Source: Pedobacter soli
GTDB taxonomy: Bacteria; Bacteroidota; Bacteroidia; Sphingobacteriales; Sphingobacteriaceae
DNA length: 64,000 nucleotides
Assembly: GCF_900101435.1 (NCBI RefSeq)
Contig: NZ_FMZH01000006.1
Span: forward strand, 188,902 to 252,901
Direction: 5' to 3'
Shown: in pieces, positions 36,797-43,583 of the stretch
Layout of the letters: every line of letters begins with the position of its first letter
How positions within the stretch are numbered: the first letter of the stretch is position 1
The notes under the pieces: model-generated
What the model was told of the DNA's origin: nothing
The model's input: only the letters and a program-made list of their open reading frames with translations
Databases searched by the model: none
Translations under genes and position numbers: made by a program

Positions 36797-36801
36797 CTAA
36801 T

Positions 36802-36892
36802 ATTTTATACTTAAATTATCTATAGGCTCCCTGTTACTGTTGTTTACAACAATAGCACATCATCCTGATAGCGGCTCTGTTAAGTATAAAAT
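36802..36892 (-). ncRNA. structured 5' leader with 13-bp closing stem and antiterminator candidate
   Basis: ATTTTATACTTAA (minus-strand 36892-36880) and TTAAGTATAAAAT (36814-36802) are a perfect 13-bp inverted repeat enclosing the leader peptide ORF. Inside it, a hairpin GCUAUUGUUG-UAAA-CAACAGUAAC covers the Cys codons. GGGAGC at 36831-36826 copies the 3' arm of the terminator and can instead pair with GCUUCC at 36794-36789, providing an antiterminator. The architecture fits ribosome-controlled attenuation. It does not match SAM, cobalamin or T-box elements that I can recognise. Confidence 0.7.
36834..36863 (-). CDS. cysteine-rich leader peptide MMCYCCKQQ
   Basis: A nine-codon ORF: ATG ATG TGC TAT TGT TGT, then K, Q, Q and TAA. 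Three of nine codons are cysteine. It begins right after CAGG and ends 3 nt before the antiterminator candidate GGGAGC. It lies about 40 nt downstream of the predicted transcription start and upstream of the sulfite reductase operon, whose end product is cysteine. The inferred role is as a sensor: ribosomes that stall at Cys codons leave GGGAGC free and allow read-through; ribosomes that reach the stop cover it and allow termination. It is too short to be found by ordinary gene finding. Confidence 0.75.
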   Translation of the reverse strand: MMCYCCKQQ

Positions 36893-36906
36893 TTAGGTTC
36901 ATCCGT

Positions 36907-36941
36907 CAAATATATAAAGTATATAGGAATAGTCGTAATTT
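36907..36941 (-). promoter_or_regulatory. promoter/operator of the sulfate-reduction operon
   Basis: The minus-strand -7 box TATATTTG at 36914-36907 is a perfect TAnnTTTG. Transcription would start near 36902, just before the 13-bp leader stem. The 35-bp block on the plus strand reads CAAATATATAAAGT, then TATAGGAAT, then GTAATTT and recurs with three differences at 26943-26977. No clear -33 element is seen, so an activator may be needed. The TAGGAAT part is reminiscent of sites used by Rrf2-family sulfur regulators, and an Rrf2 gene is next door. Confidence 0.6.
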
Positions 36942-37181
36942 TTCTTGAAAAAAATTACGATAGGGTGTTAATCTGTAAACCCTTAGCGAAAGTTTTTTAT
37001 TGATTTTTAGCCTTCTTTATACTGCGCAATCGTTTGTTAAAGTATTTTGATGAGTGAAAATTTATTTTTGAAGAATGTGCTTAGCATTTCATCGACTGAG
37101 TAAAGACTAAGCTGGTTGGTGATGACACCAACCAGTAGAATATCTTACCGGTTGGTGCCCTCACCGACCGGAACAGCCAAT
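36942..37181. repeat. gene-free stretch with two GGTTGGTG hairpins
   Basis: No coding sequence. CTGGTTGGTG-ATGA-CACCAACCAG at 37112-37135 is a perfect 10-bp hairpin. CCGGTTGGTG-CCC-TCACCGACCGG at 37148-37171 is a second, with a G-T pair. Both belong to the same family as the GGTCGGTGTGACACC palindromes at 20351, 20528 and 20705. Their function may be to insulate the Rrf2 gene from the sulfate operon or they may simply be repeat copies. Confidence 0.65.
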
Positions 37182-37210
37182 AAAAAAAGGTTGGTGCAGA
37201 CACCAACCTT
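37182..37210 (-). terminator. terminator of the Rrf2 gene
   Basis: On the minus strand AAGGTTGGTG (37210-37201), loop TCTG, CACCAACCTT (37196-37187), then a T-run to 37182. A perfect 10-bp stem. It lies 26 nt after the stop of the Rrf2 gene, so that gene and the sulfate operon are separate transcripts. Confidence 0.85.
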
Positions 37211-37235
37211 TCCACAATATGATTAAAATAATTTC

Positions 37236-37682
37236 TTACAGTTTTTCGATTGCCAGTTTCAGCGTATCCTCACGGCTAATTACATCAGCAATGCTTGTTT
37301 CGCTTAAAACCTTCAGTGTAGCATCCCTTACATCGATAAATGCACTTCTGATTCCACAGGTTTTTTCATCTTCGCATTCATCGCATTTATGGTAGAAATT
37401 TAAACTGGCACAGGGCACCATGGCAATAGGGCCATCGGTAACGCGCATGATGTGTACCAAAAGGATTTCTTCGGGCTTTTTATTCAGGCTGTAACCACCT
37501 CCGGCTCCTTTTTTACTGTATAAAAAGCCGGCGTTACGCAAATCGAGCAGAATTTGCTCCAGGAATTTTTTTGGGATATGCTCCTCCTCTGCAATTTTTG
37601 AGATTTGCATAGGTGGTTTATCTAAATTTTTACCAAGCGCAACAAGTGCCTTTATGGCGTATTTTGTTTTTTTCGACAGCAT
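37236..37682 (-). CDS. Rrf2-family transcriptional regulator
   Basis: A 148-residue DNA-binding regulator. It begins MLSKKTKYAIKALVALG, the family start, with the winged HTH at about 10-65 (ISKIAEEEHIPKKFLEQILLDLRNAG and KKGAGGGYSL). The effector region carries four cysteines in the order C-x8-C-x2-C-x5-C (PCASLNFYHKCDECEDEKTC), more like Fe-S-binding Rrf2 proteins than CymR, which lacks such a cluster motif. It sits directly upstream of, and in the same orientation as, the cysteine-biosynthesis operon, so it probably regulates that operon in response to sulfur or Fe-S status. It has its own terminator. Confidence 0.9.
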   Translation of the reverse strand: MLSKKTKYAIKALVALGKNLDKPPMQISKIAEEEHIPKKFLEQILLDLRNAGFLYSKKGAGGGYSLNKKPEEILLVHIMRVTDGPIAMVPCASLNFYHKCDECEDEKTCGIRSAFIDVRDATLKVLSETSIADVISREDTLKLAIEKL

Positions 37683-37897
37683 ATTCGCACAAAGCTAATA
37701 AAAGAAAGTAAATTATTAAAATACGCCGTTCAGCAGGATTTGGTTTTCAACCTGCAAGCAGTTTATCTTAAATTAGAAACTCAATCTTTTAGGATACAAT
37801 TAATCAAAGAAGCGTAAAAATAATCCAAGTTGCAAACTGCAGGTAATTTATCTGCGTTTAAGCCCTACATTTAACTTATGCCTCTTACCAATTTGTA

Positions 37898-39118
37898 ATG
37901 AAAAGAAAACTCAATATTATCCCGCTCCTTATTGTAGCATTTATGTTTTTTGCCTTAAATGGCTACGTTTTATCGGGTCTGGGCACCTTAAATCAATCTA
38001 CCTGGCTTAGCCCGGTTTTCTGGGTGTTTATAGTAGGTTTAACCTTTGCACTGTTTTATGCGATACAACAAATGCGCATACAGGGTATTAACCGATTTTT
38101 TCAGATTGTAAGTCACACTTTTCTGATCATTTTTACTGCAGAGGTTGTTTTTGCAATTGTTTTGCTGCTGGGCGATGTATACCGTTTCCTGTTCAGTGTA
38201 ACCGGGAGCTTCAATGGCAATGGTTTTCATCTTTTAGCGCGCAGTAACAATTGGGTTTATTTTGCTTTTGCGATGTTTTGCTTAACCATTGCCTTGTTTG
38301 CTTACGGCATTACCCAGGGTAAATATGCATATAGGATAATTAAACACACCTTGTATTTCGACGATTTGCCAAAGGCTTTCGATGGTTTTACTTTAACCCA
38401 AATTTCGGATGTGCACGCAGGCAGTTTTACCAATCCGAAAGCGGTACAAAAGGGTATTGATTTAATTAACGCGCAAAAAAGCGACCTGTTTGTGTTCACC
38501 GGCGATCTGGTTAACAATGTTGCTTCAGAGATTGTTCCCTATATTGGTCATTTTTCGCAAATTACAGCCCCATTCGGACAATTTTCGGTTTTGGGTAATC
38601 ACGATTATGGCGATTATGTAAAATGGCCGAGCGAAGCGGAGAAGATTAAAAATCTCGATCAGTTAAAAGCTTACCACAAAGCACTTGGTTTTAAACTTTT
38701 GCTGGATGAACATGTAGAACTGCATAAAAACGGCGAAAAAATTATCCTGGCGGGGATAGAGAACTGGGGAATTGGTTTTGGGGAACGTGGCGATTTAAAT
38801 AAGGCACTGGCCAACACCGCTACAGGTGATTTCAAAATTCTGTTATCGCATGATCCCTCACACTGGGATGCACAGGTAAAAAATTATCCTTCCAACATAC
38901 AATTGTCGCTGGCTGGCCATACCCATGGTATGCAGTTTGGTATTGAGGCTTTTGGGATAAAATGGAGCCCGGTGAAATACCGCTATAAACATTGGGCCGG
39001 GATTAAAACCGAGAATAACAGGTATTTAAATGTAAACCGGGGTTTTGGTTTCTTAGGCTTTTCCGGACGGATTGGCATCTGGCCGGAGATTACGGTGATT
39101 GAGTTGAAACGGAAGTAA
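37898..39118 (+). CDS. membrane-anchored metallophosphoesterase
   Basis: A 406-residue protein with four N-terminal membrane segments (about 7-25, 34-55, 63-90, 112-135) followed by a calcineurin-like phosphoesterase domain at about 160-400. Metal-ligand motifs are ISDVHAGSF, FTGDLVNN, LGNHDYGDY, LSHDPSHWD and LAGHTHGMQFG, in the family's order. Similar four-TM proteins are annotated as YkuE/YaeI-like phosphodiesterases acting on lipid or nucleotide substrates; the substrate here is unknown. Single gene, separated from the TonB receptor by an inverted repeat. Confidence 0.9.
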   Translation: MKRKLNIIPLLIVAFMFFALNGYVLSGLGTLNQSTWLSPVFWVFIVGLTFALFYAIQQMRIQGINRFFQIVSHTFLIIFTAEVVFAIVLLLGDVYRFLFSVTGSFNGNGFHLLARSNNWVYFAFAMFCLTIALFAYGITQGKYAYRIIKHTLYFDDLPKAFDGFTLTQISDVHAGSFTNPKAVQKGIDLINAQKSDLFVFTGDLVNNVASEIVPYIGHFSQITAPFGQFSVLGNHDYGDYVKWPSEAEKIKNLDQLKAYHKALGFKLLLDEHVELHKNGEKIILAGIENWGIGFGERGDLNKALANTATGDFKILLSHDPSHWDAQVKNYPSNIQLSLAGHTHGMQFGIEAFGIKWSPVKYRYKHWAGIKTENNRYLNVNRGFGFLGFSGRIGIWPEITVIELKRK

Positions 39119-39159
39119 AATTGTTTTTTACCACCTTAGAGCAACTAAGAATAAGAAAT

Positions 39160-39281
39160 CGTCATTGCGAGAAGGGCTTTTTCAGCCGACGAAGCAATCC
39201 TAATACGCTTGCTGAGCTTTACCTGAATTTGGCCAAACCCATAGTGGTAAGATTGCTTCGTCGTTCCTCCTCGCAATGACG
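39160..39281. repeat. CGTCATTGCGAG inverted-repeat element (122 bp)
   Basis: The ends CGTCATTGCGAG and CTCGCAATGACG are perfect inverted repeats. Subterminal GACGAAGCAATC and GATTGCTTCGTC are also inverted. It lies between two convergent genes (metallophosphoesterase and TonB receptor) and may act as a bidirectional terminator. A second copy is at 49343-49445. Confidence 0.85.
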
Positions 39282-39293
39282 ATTTTCTATTAA

Positions 39294-41720
39294 TTAATAA
39301 TTAAGCGTATACGTTACATTATACGTGCGGCCGCGACCGGCATAATAAAAAGTTTCTGGTTTAGCCAAAGCAGCGTATAAAATTGATGAACGCTGGCTCC
39401 AAACTGTCTGGTAATTTTTATTCAACAGGTTTTGAACACCGATAGACAGGCTTCCGGTAAATACTTTAACCGAGCCCAATAAATCAACTGTAGTATAACC
39501 TTTAAGTTCGTATTCTTTTAAGTTGGTGGCAATTCCTTTCGAATCAAACGAGTGGAAAACCTGCGCTTTTAAGCCAAATACTTTTCCGTTGTAACCCAAA
39601 TAACCTGCCAGCTTAGACGGACTAGATACTGTTACATCCTGCAATGACCAGGTTCCATCAGCATTTTGTTTCTGGGTTTTGATGTACAAGCCGTTTGCAC
39701 CAGCCTCGAAACCATTTTTCAGGTTTAATGAAAGTGATCCCTCAACACCTAAGTTTCTAACATGCTCATCATACACTTCGATATTGAAAGTGCTGTTGGT
39801 TTTCACGTTTTTATCTGATAAGGCATAAAAAGCGGCAAGCTGAGCATTAAATACTCCGGTACGATAGCGATAACCTGCCTCATACTGATCAGTTTTAATA
39901 CCGGTTAAAGGAGAACTGCCCACATTGATCGAATTACCTAAATTCCAGTTGGTACCAGCCAAAGTATAAGTTCCCTGACCATAATATTTTGCAGGATCGG
40001 CCAGGTTAAATCCTTGCGAATAGTTAAACCAGGCTTGTTGAGGGGCATTGATTTTAAATACCAAACCACCGTTAAGCAGATTTACATCGTAGTGGTTGCT
40101 TCCACCGGCAATTGTAGCAGCCGTACGACCAACACCGTAAGCCAAAGGCACAGCAGCTGCGATACCAACAAAATCGCCAACTTTTACAAACATACGTTGC
40201 TGGCGAACCCCACCCGATAGGGTTAAGAAATCGGCCAGTTTAAACTGCGCCTGTAGAAAACCGGATAAACCATTTACCCTGAAGTTAGGATAACGGGCAA
40301 TAGTAGCAACCGTAGTATTGATTAAACCACCTGATGTAGCAGCTTTTACCCTATCGAATAGGGCTTGCTGAGCATTAAAATTTTCGTTATCGGCATCAAT
40401 ACCGTAAGTAAGGTTTAATTTATTCCAGTCTTTGTTCAATACCAGTTTTAACGCACTGTAATTGGTGTTTTGGATTGATGAACCACTATACAATACGCCT
40501 GGTATTGCAGCTTGCCCCGGAAAAGGGTGAAAACTAAACTGCTCATTTCTGGCAGCAGCCTGTACATAAAGCGTTTGCCCGCCTAAAATATCGCTGGCCT
40601 GATAATTCGCGTTAATATTGGCACGACTTGTTTTAGGATCAACATCTGAAGAATAACCGTCTCTCATTTGCAAAAGCGTTGCATTTGACAATAATCCGGC
40701 ATAGTTGGTTCCTAAAAATAGGTCTTTACTACCACGGTAACCCGAATTGTAATATTGAGCGTTTACCGTTAACTTTTGATAATCAGTTAACTTAAACTCA
40801 GTACTACCAAAAAAATCGAACGACTGGTTGTACTGCAAATCGGTTTGGGTAATGTCGGTAAAAATCTGTTTTCCATCGGCACCATAAGCCGCATTGTTTT
40901 TCTGGAAAGCAATACCAATCCGGCCGTTCCAGTCTTTGCTACCGCCGGAAATGGCTTGTGCTACACGAACATCGTGATCGCTTTTTTCTTTCAGGCCACT
41001 ACGTACCCCCAATTGCGTGGTAAAACTCGGCTGACTATCTTGTCCTTTTTTGGTAATGATATTGATGATACCACCCGTAGCACCGCCACCGTAAACAGCG
41101 CTTGCACCCGATAACACCTCAATTCTTTCGATATTAAACGGATCGATAGATTCGAACTGACGGCTTACACCACGCGTATTGTTAAGCGATACCCCATCAA
41201 TCATCACCAAAGCATCTCTGCCGCGCTGATTCTGTCCGTAGTTGGTGCGACCTTCAGGTCCGGCATCTAAACTCGGAATCAATTGTGCCAAAGCCTGTTT
41301 AAAAGGTACACCCGCTTTAACCTGCTCCTGCACTTTTGCACCATCTACCACCCAAACCGTACCAGGTATCTCGCTTATTTTGGTTGGTTTACGGGCCGAT
41401 ACCACTACCACCTCCTGCATGTTGGCCGTAGGACTTAAGTTGATGATTAAATTAAGGGTTTGCCCTTTGGTCAGGCTTACCTTTTGTAATACGGTTACAT
41501 AACCCACATAGCTTACCTGTAGCTGATGAGCACCTTCGGTTAATGCAAGTTCAAAGCTACCATCGGCACCAGTAGTTACCGCAGTATTTTTCCCCTGCAC
41601 TTTAATATTTGCTCCGCTTAAGGGGGCTGTTTCGCCCACAACCTTGCCGGTTATGGTCTGGGCTTTACCTGTAAGGATACATCCACAGATCAGGATTGCA
41701 ATTAAGTATAGATTTTTCAT
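39294..41720 (-). CDS. TonB-dependent outer-membrane receptor, siderophore type
   Basis: An 808-residue receptor that would import a ferric siderophore using TonB energy. Signal peptide 1-20 (ending GKAQ), a carboxypeptidase-regulatory-like beta domain at about 22-105, plug domain at about 115-225 (IPGTVWVVDGAKVQEQ; RIEVLSGASAVYGGGATGGIINI), then a 22-strand barrel ending in aromatic TYTLNY. It is divergent from the siderophore biosynthetic genes with operator-like palindromes between, so it is likely the receptor for that product. It is unlike SusC proteins in length and has no SusD partner. Confidence 0.92.
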   Translation of the reverse strand: MKNLYLIAILICGCILTGKAQTITGKVVGETAPLSGANIKVQGKNTAVTTGADGSFELALTEGAHQLQVSYVGYVTVLQKVSLTKGQTLNLIINLSPTANMQEVVVVSARKPTKISEIPGTVWVVDGAKVQEQVKAGVPFKQALAQLIPSLDAGPEGRTNYGQNQRGRDALVMIDGVSLNNTRGVSRQFESIDPFNIERIEVLSGASAVYGGGATGGIINIITKKGQDSQPSFTTQLGVRSGLKEKSDHDVRVAQAISGGSKDWNGRIGIAFQKNNAAYGADGKQIFTDITQTDLQYNQSFDFFGSTEFKLTDYQKLTVNAQYYNSGYRGSKDLFLGTNYAGLLSNATLLQMRDGYSSDVDPKTSRANINANYQASDILGGQTLYVQAAARNEQFSFHPFPGQAAIPGVLYSGSSIQNTNYSALKLVLNKDWNKLNLTYGIDADNENFNAQQALFDRVKAATSGGLINTTVATIARYPNFRVNGLSGFLQAQFKLADFLTLSGGVRQQRMFVKVGDFVGIAAAVPLAYGVGRTAATIAGGSNHYDVNLLNGGLVFKINAPQQAWFNYSQGFNLADPAKYYGQGTYTLAGTNWNLGNSINVGSSPLTGIKTDQYEAGYRYRTGVFNAQLAAFYALSDKNVKTNSTFNIEVYDEHVRNLGVEGSLSLNLKNGFEAGANGLYIKTQKQNADGTWSLQDVTVSSPSKLAGYLGYNGKVFGLKAQVFHSFDSKGIATNLKEYELKGYTTVDLLGSVKVFTGSLSIGVQNLLNKNYQTVWSQRSSILYAALAKPETFYYAGRGRTYNVTYTLNY

Positions 41721-41750
41721 TCAATGATTTATTTTTCTGCAAAACAATCA

Positions 41751-41775
41751 TTTATTTGGATTAAATCCAAATAAA
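41751..41775. promoter_or_regulatory. 12-bp-arm palindrome, candidate iron-repressor operator (receptor side)
   Basis: Arms TTTATTTGGATT and AATCCAAATAAA are perfectly inverted around a single base. It sits 31 bp upstream of the TonB-receptor ATG, where it would overlap the promoter. The perfect symmetry and position suggest a dimeric repressor site, presumably iron-responsive (Fur or DtxR family); the actual regulator is not in the window. Confidence 0.6.
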
Positions 41776-41867
41776 ACAAAGCGAATATTTTACAAAAAAC
41801 CTGTAAAAGAAGCAGAAAACATGATCGTAACTAACTTATTAACAAATATTTAAAATTATTTTAAATA

Positions 41868-41890
41868 TTATTTTTAATCGATCTAAATAA
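41868..41890. promoter_or_regulatory. second, imperfect copy of the operator (biosynthesis side)
   Basis: TTATTTTTAAT-C-GATCTAAATAA aligns with the core of the 41751-41775 site at 8 of 11 bases in the left arm and 9 of 11 in the right. It is about 150 bp upstream of the decarboxylase ATG. Two copies of one motif, one per divergent gene, argue for shared regulation. Confidence 0.5.
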
Positions 41891-42041
41891 AAATATACCT
41901 TAGCAGTCGAGATTATAGTCTACAATACACACTTATTTTAAGTACCCAACTAACCAATTTATCAGTAAAAAATTACCGGCTTTTAAGCCTGGTACTGTAA
42001 TGCCTAATTGACTTTAAATGATTTGAAAATTTGAAAAACTA

Positions 42042-43583
42042 ATGTTTACATCAGACCTAGAAAAACCCGAATTATTAGATTTCCTTACCGAAAGTCCGGC
42101 CAGGGAAATCTTTCACCATGAAAACGAAGCAGAATACCTCCATGCTGTTGGCAAGGTTACCCAGGCGGTAAAAAAATTTTTGAACCACAACCAACAGCCC
42201 TTTAGTGGGGTATCGCCAGCCCAACTGAAACCCCTGTTCGATGCCATTGAGTTTGAAAAGACCCACGACAACTATGATGCGCTACTGAAAGAAGTAGAAC
42301 AGCTTTACACCAGTCATGCGGTTGCTTTCCATCATCCGGCCTACATTGCGCACTTAAATTGCCCTATTGTTATTCCGGCCGTCGCCGCCGAAGTGATGAT
42401 TTCGGCCATCAACTCTTCTATTGATACCTGGGACCAAAGCGCAGGCGGCACATTAATTGAACAAAAACTAATTGAATGGACCTGCGACCAGATTGGCTAC
42501 AGCAAAAAAGCGGATGGTATTTTTACGAGTGGTGGTACGCAAAGCAATTTAATGGGGCTTTTACTGGCCCGCGATCATTATGCCATCACAGCGCTGAACC
42601 ACAACATAAAAGTGAATGGCTTACCTGCAGAAGCATCACGTTTCAGGATTTTTGTTTCCGAAAAAGCACATTTCAGCATCCAAAAGAACGCCTCTCTTTT
42701 AGGCCTCGGCGAAAAAGCGGTGATCAAAATTAAAACCGACCGTAGTTTCAGGATGAATACGGTACTGCTTGAAGATGCCATAAAACGAGAACTTACACAG
42801 GGCAACATCCCGATTGCCATTGTAGGTACAGCCGGCACCACCGATTTCGGTAACGTAGATCCACTGCAGCAACTCGCTGCTATCAGTAAAAAATACAATA
42901 CCTGGTTCCACATTGATGCAGCTTATGGCTGTGGTTTATTGCTTACTGATAAATATCGTAATCTGCTTAACGGCATTGAGATGGCCCATTCGGTTACGGT
43001 TGATTATCATAAATCTTTCTTCCAACCGGTAAGCAGCAGCGGTTTTTTGGTGCGCGACAAACACTTTTTTAACCTGATAACACACCATGCTGATTACTTA
43101 AACCCAAAAGACCACGACGAAGATGGCTTACCCAATCAGGTGAATAAATCGATCCAGACTACCCGCCGCTTCGATGCACTAAAACTCTGGTTTACGCTCC
43201 GCATGATGGGTCGCGATAAACTGGGTGGTTATTTTGACACCATTATTGAAACCGCCGCGGAGATAGCCAGTTTACTGCAGGCCGATCAGGACATTGAGCT
43301 TATGAATGAATCGGATATCAGTGCGCTGGTTTTCAGGTACCGCCCTAAAAACTTGCAACTGGATGTTTGCGCCATGAACCAGTATATCAAAAAAGCCATG
43401 TTTAATCAAGGTAAAGCCCTGGTGGCCGGCACCAAGATTAACCAGCAATTCTACCTCAAATTTACCCTACTAAACCCGCTTACTACCATCAGCGATATTG
43501 AAAACATCATTAAAATCATTAAAAAACATGGAAACGAATACGTTAGACTCAATCAAGCTTCAGCAGATTTCAGAAGAAACTAA
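42042..43583 (+). CDS. PLP-dependent group II decarboxylase (diamine-forming, siderophore pathway)
   Basis: A 513-residue pyridoxal-phosphate enzyme like RhbB/DesA: it decarboxylates lysine, ornithine or 2,4-diaminobutyrate to the diamine backbone of a hydroxamate siderophore. The PLP lysine is Lys324 in VDYHKSFF; HIDAAYG lies near 287-293, and FTSGGTQSNL near 165-174. No diaminobutyrate aminotransferase is present, which makes lysine or ornithine the more likely substrate, but this is inference. It is the first gene of the locus; its 3' end overlaps the next gene by 56 nt. Confidence 0.88.
   Translation: MFTSDLEKPELLDFLTESPAREIFHHENEAEYLHAVGKVTQAVKKFLNHNQQPFSGVSPAQLKPLFDAIEFEKTHDNYDALLKEVEQLYTSHAVAFHHPAYIAHLNCPIVIPAVAAEVMISAINSSIDTWDQSAGGTLIEQKLIEWTCDQIGYSKKADGIFTSGGTQSNLMGLLLARDHYAITALNHNIKVNGLPAEASRFRIFVSEKAHFSIQKNASLLGLGEKAVIKIKTDRSFRMNTVLLEDAIKRELTQGNIPIAIVGTAGTTDFGNVDPLQQLAAISKKYNTWFHIDAAYGCGLLLTDKYRNLLNGIEMAHSVTVDYHKSFFQPVSSSGFLVRDKHFFNLITHHADYLNPKDHDEDGLPNQVNKSIQTTRRFDALKLWFTLRMMGRDKLGGYFDTIIETAAEIASLLQADQDIELMNESDISALVFRYRPKNLQLDVCAMNQYIKKAMFNQGKALVAGTKINQQFYLKFTLLNPLTTISDIENIIKIIKKHGNEYVRLNQASADFRRN

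Larger units (their letters stand above)
41721..42041. other. divergent regulatory region of the siderophore locus
   Basis: A 321-bp AT-rich gap between the receptor and the decarboxylase. It contains two related palindromes (41751-41775 and 41868-41890), listed separately. No coding sequence was found. The sequence from 41900 to 42041 would be a long 5' leader of the decarboxylase mRNA; no riboswitch motif was recognised in it. Confidence 0.7.

Noticed and set aside
36802..36892. The leader of the sulfate operon as a metabolite riboswitch (SAM or cobalamin class)
   Set aside because: The 13-bp closing stem looks riboswitch-like, but no conserved SAM-I, SAM-II or cobalamin core was found, and the Cys-codon ORF with competing hairpins explains the layout better.
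37683..37897. A further attenuator or leader peptide before the metallophosphoesterase
   Set aside because: Only weak direct repeats of CTGCAGGTAATTTATCT type were seen; no terminator hairpin or codon-biased short frame.
41900..42041. Cobalamin riboswitch in the receptor/decarboxylase region, which would make the receptor BtuB-like
   Set aside because: No B12-box sequence was seen, and the palindromes plus siderophore genes fit iron regulation.
42578..42913. 111-codon minus-strand frame inside the decarboxylase
   Set aside because: Antisense shadow of the PLP domain; no independent evidence.
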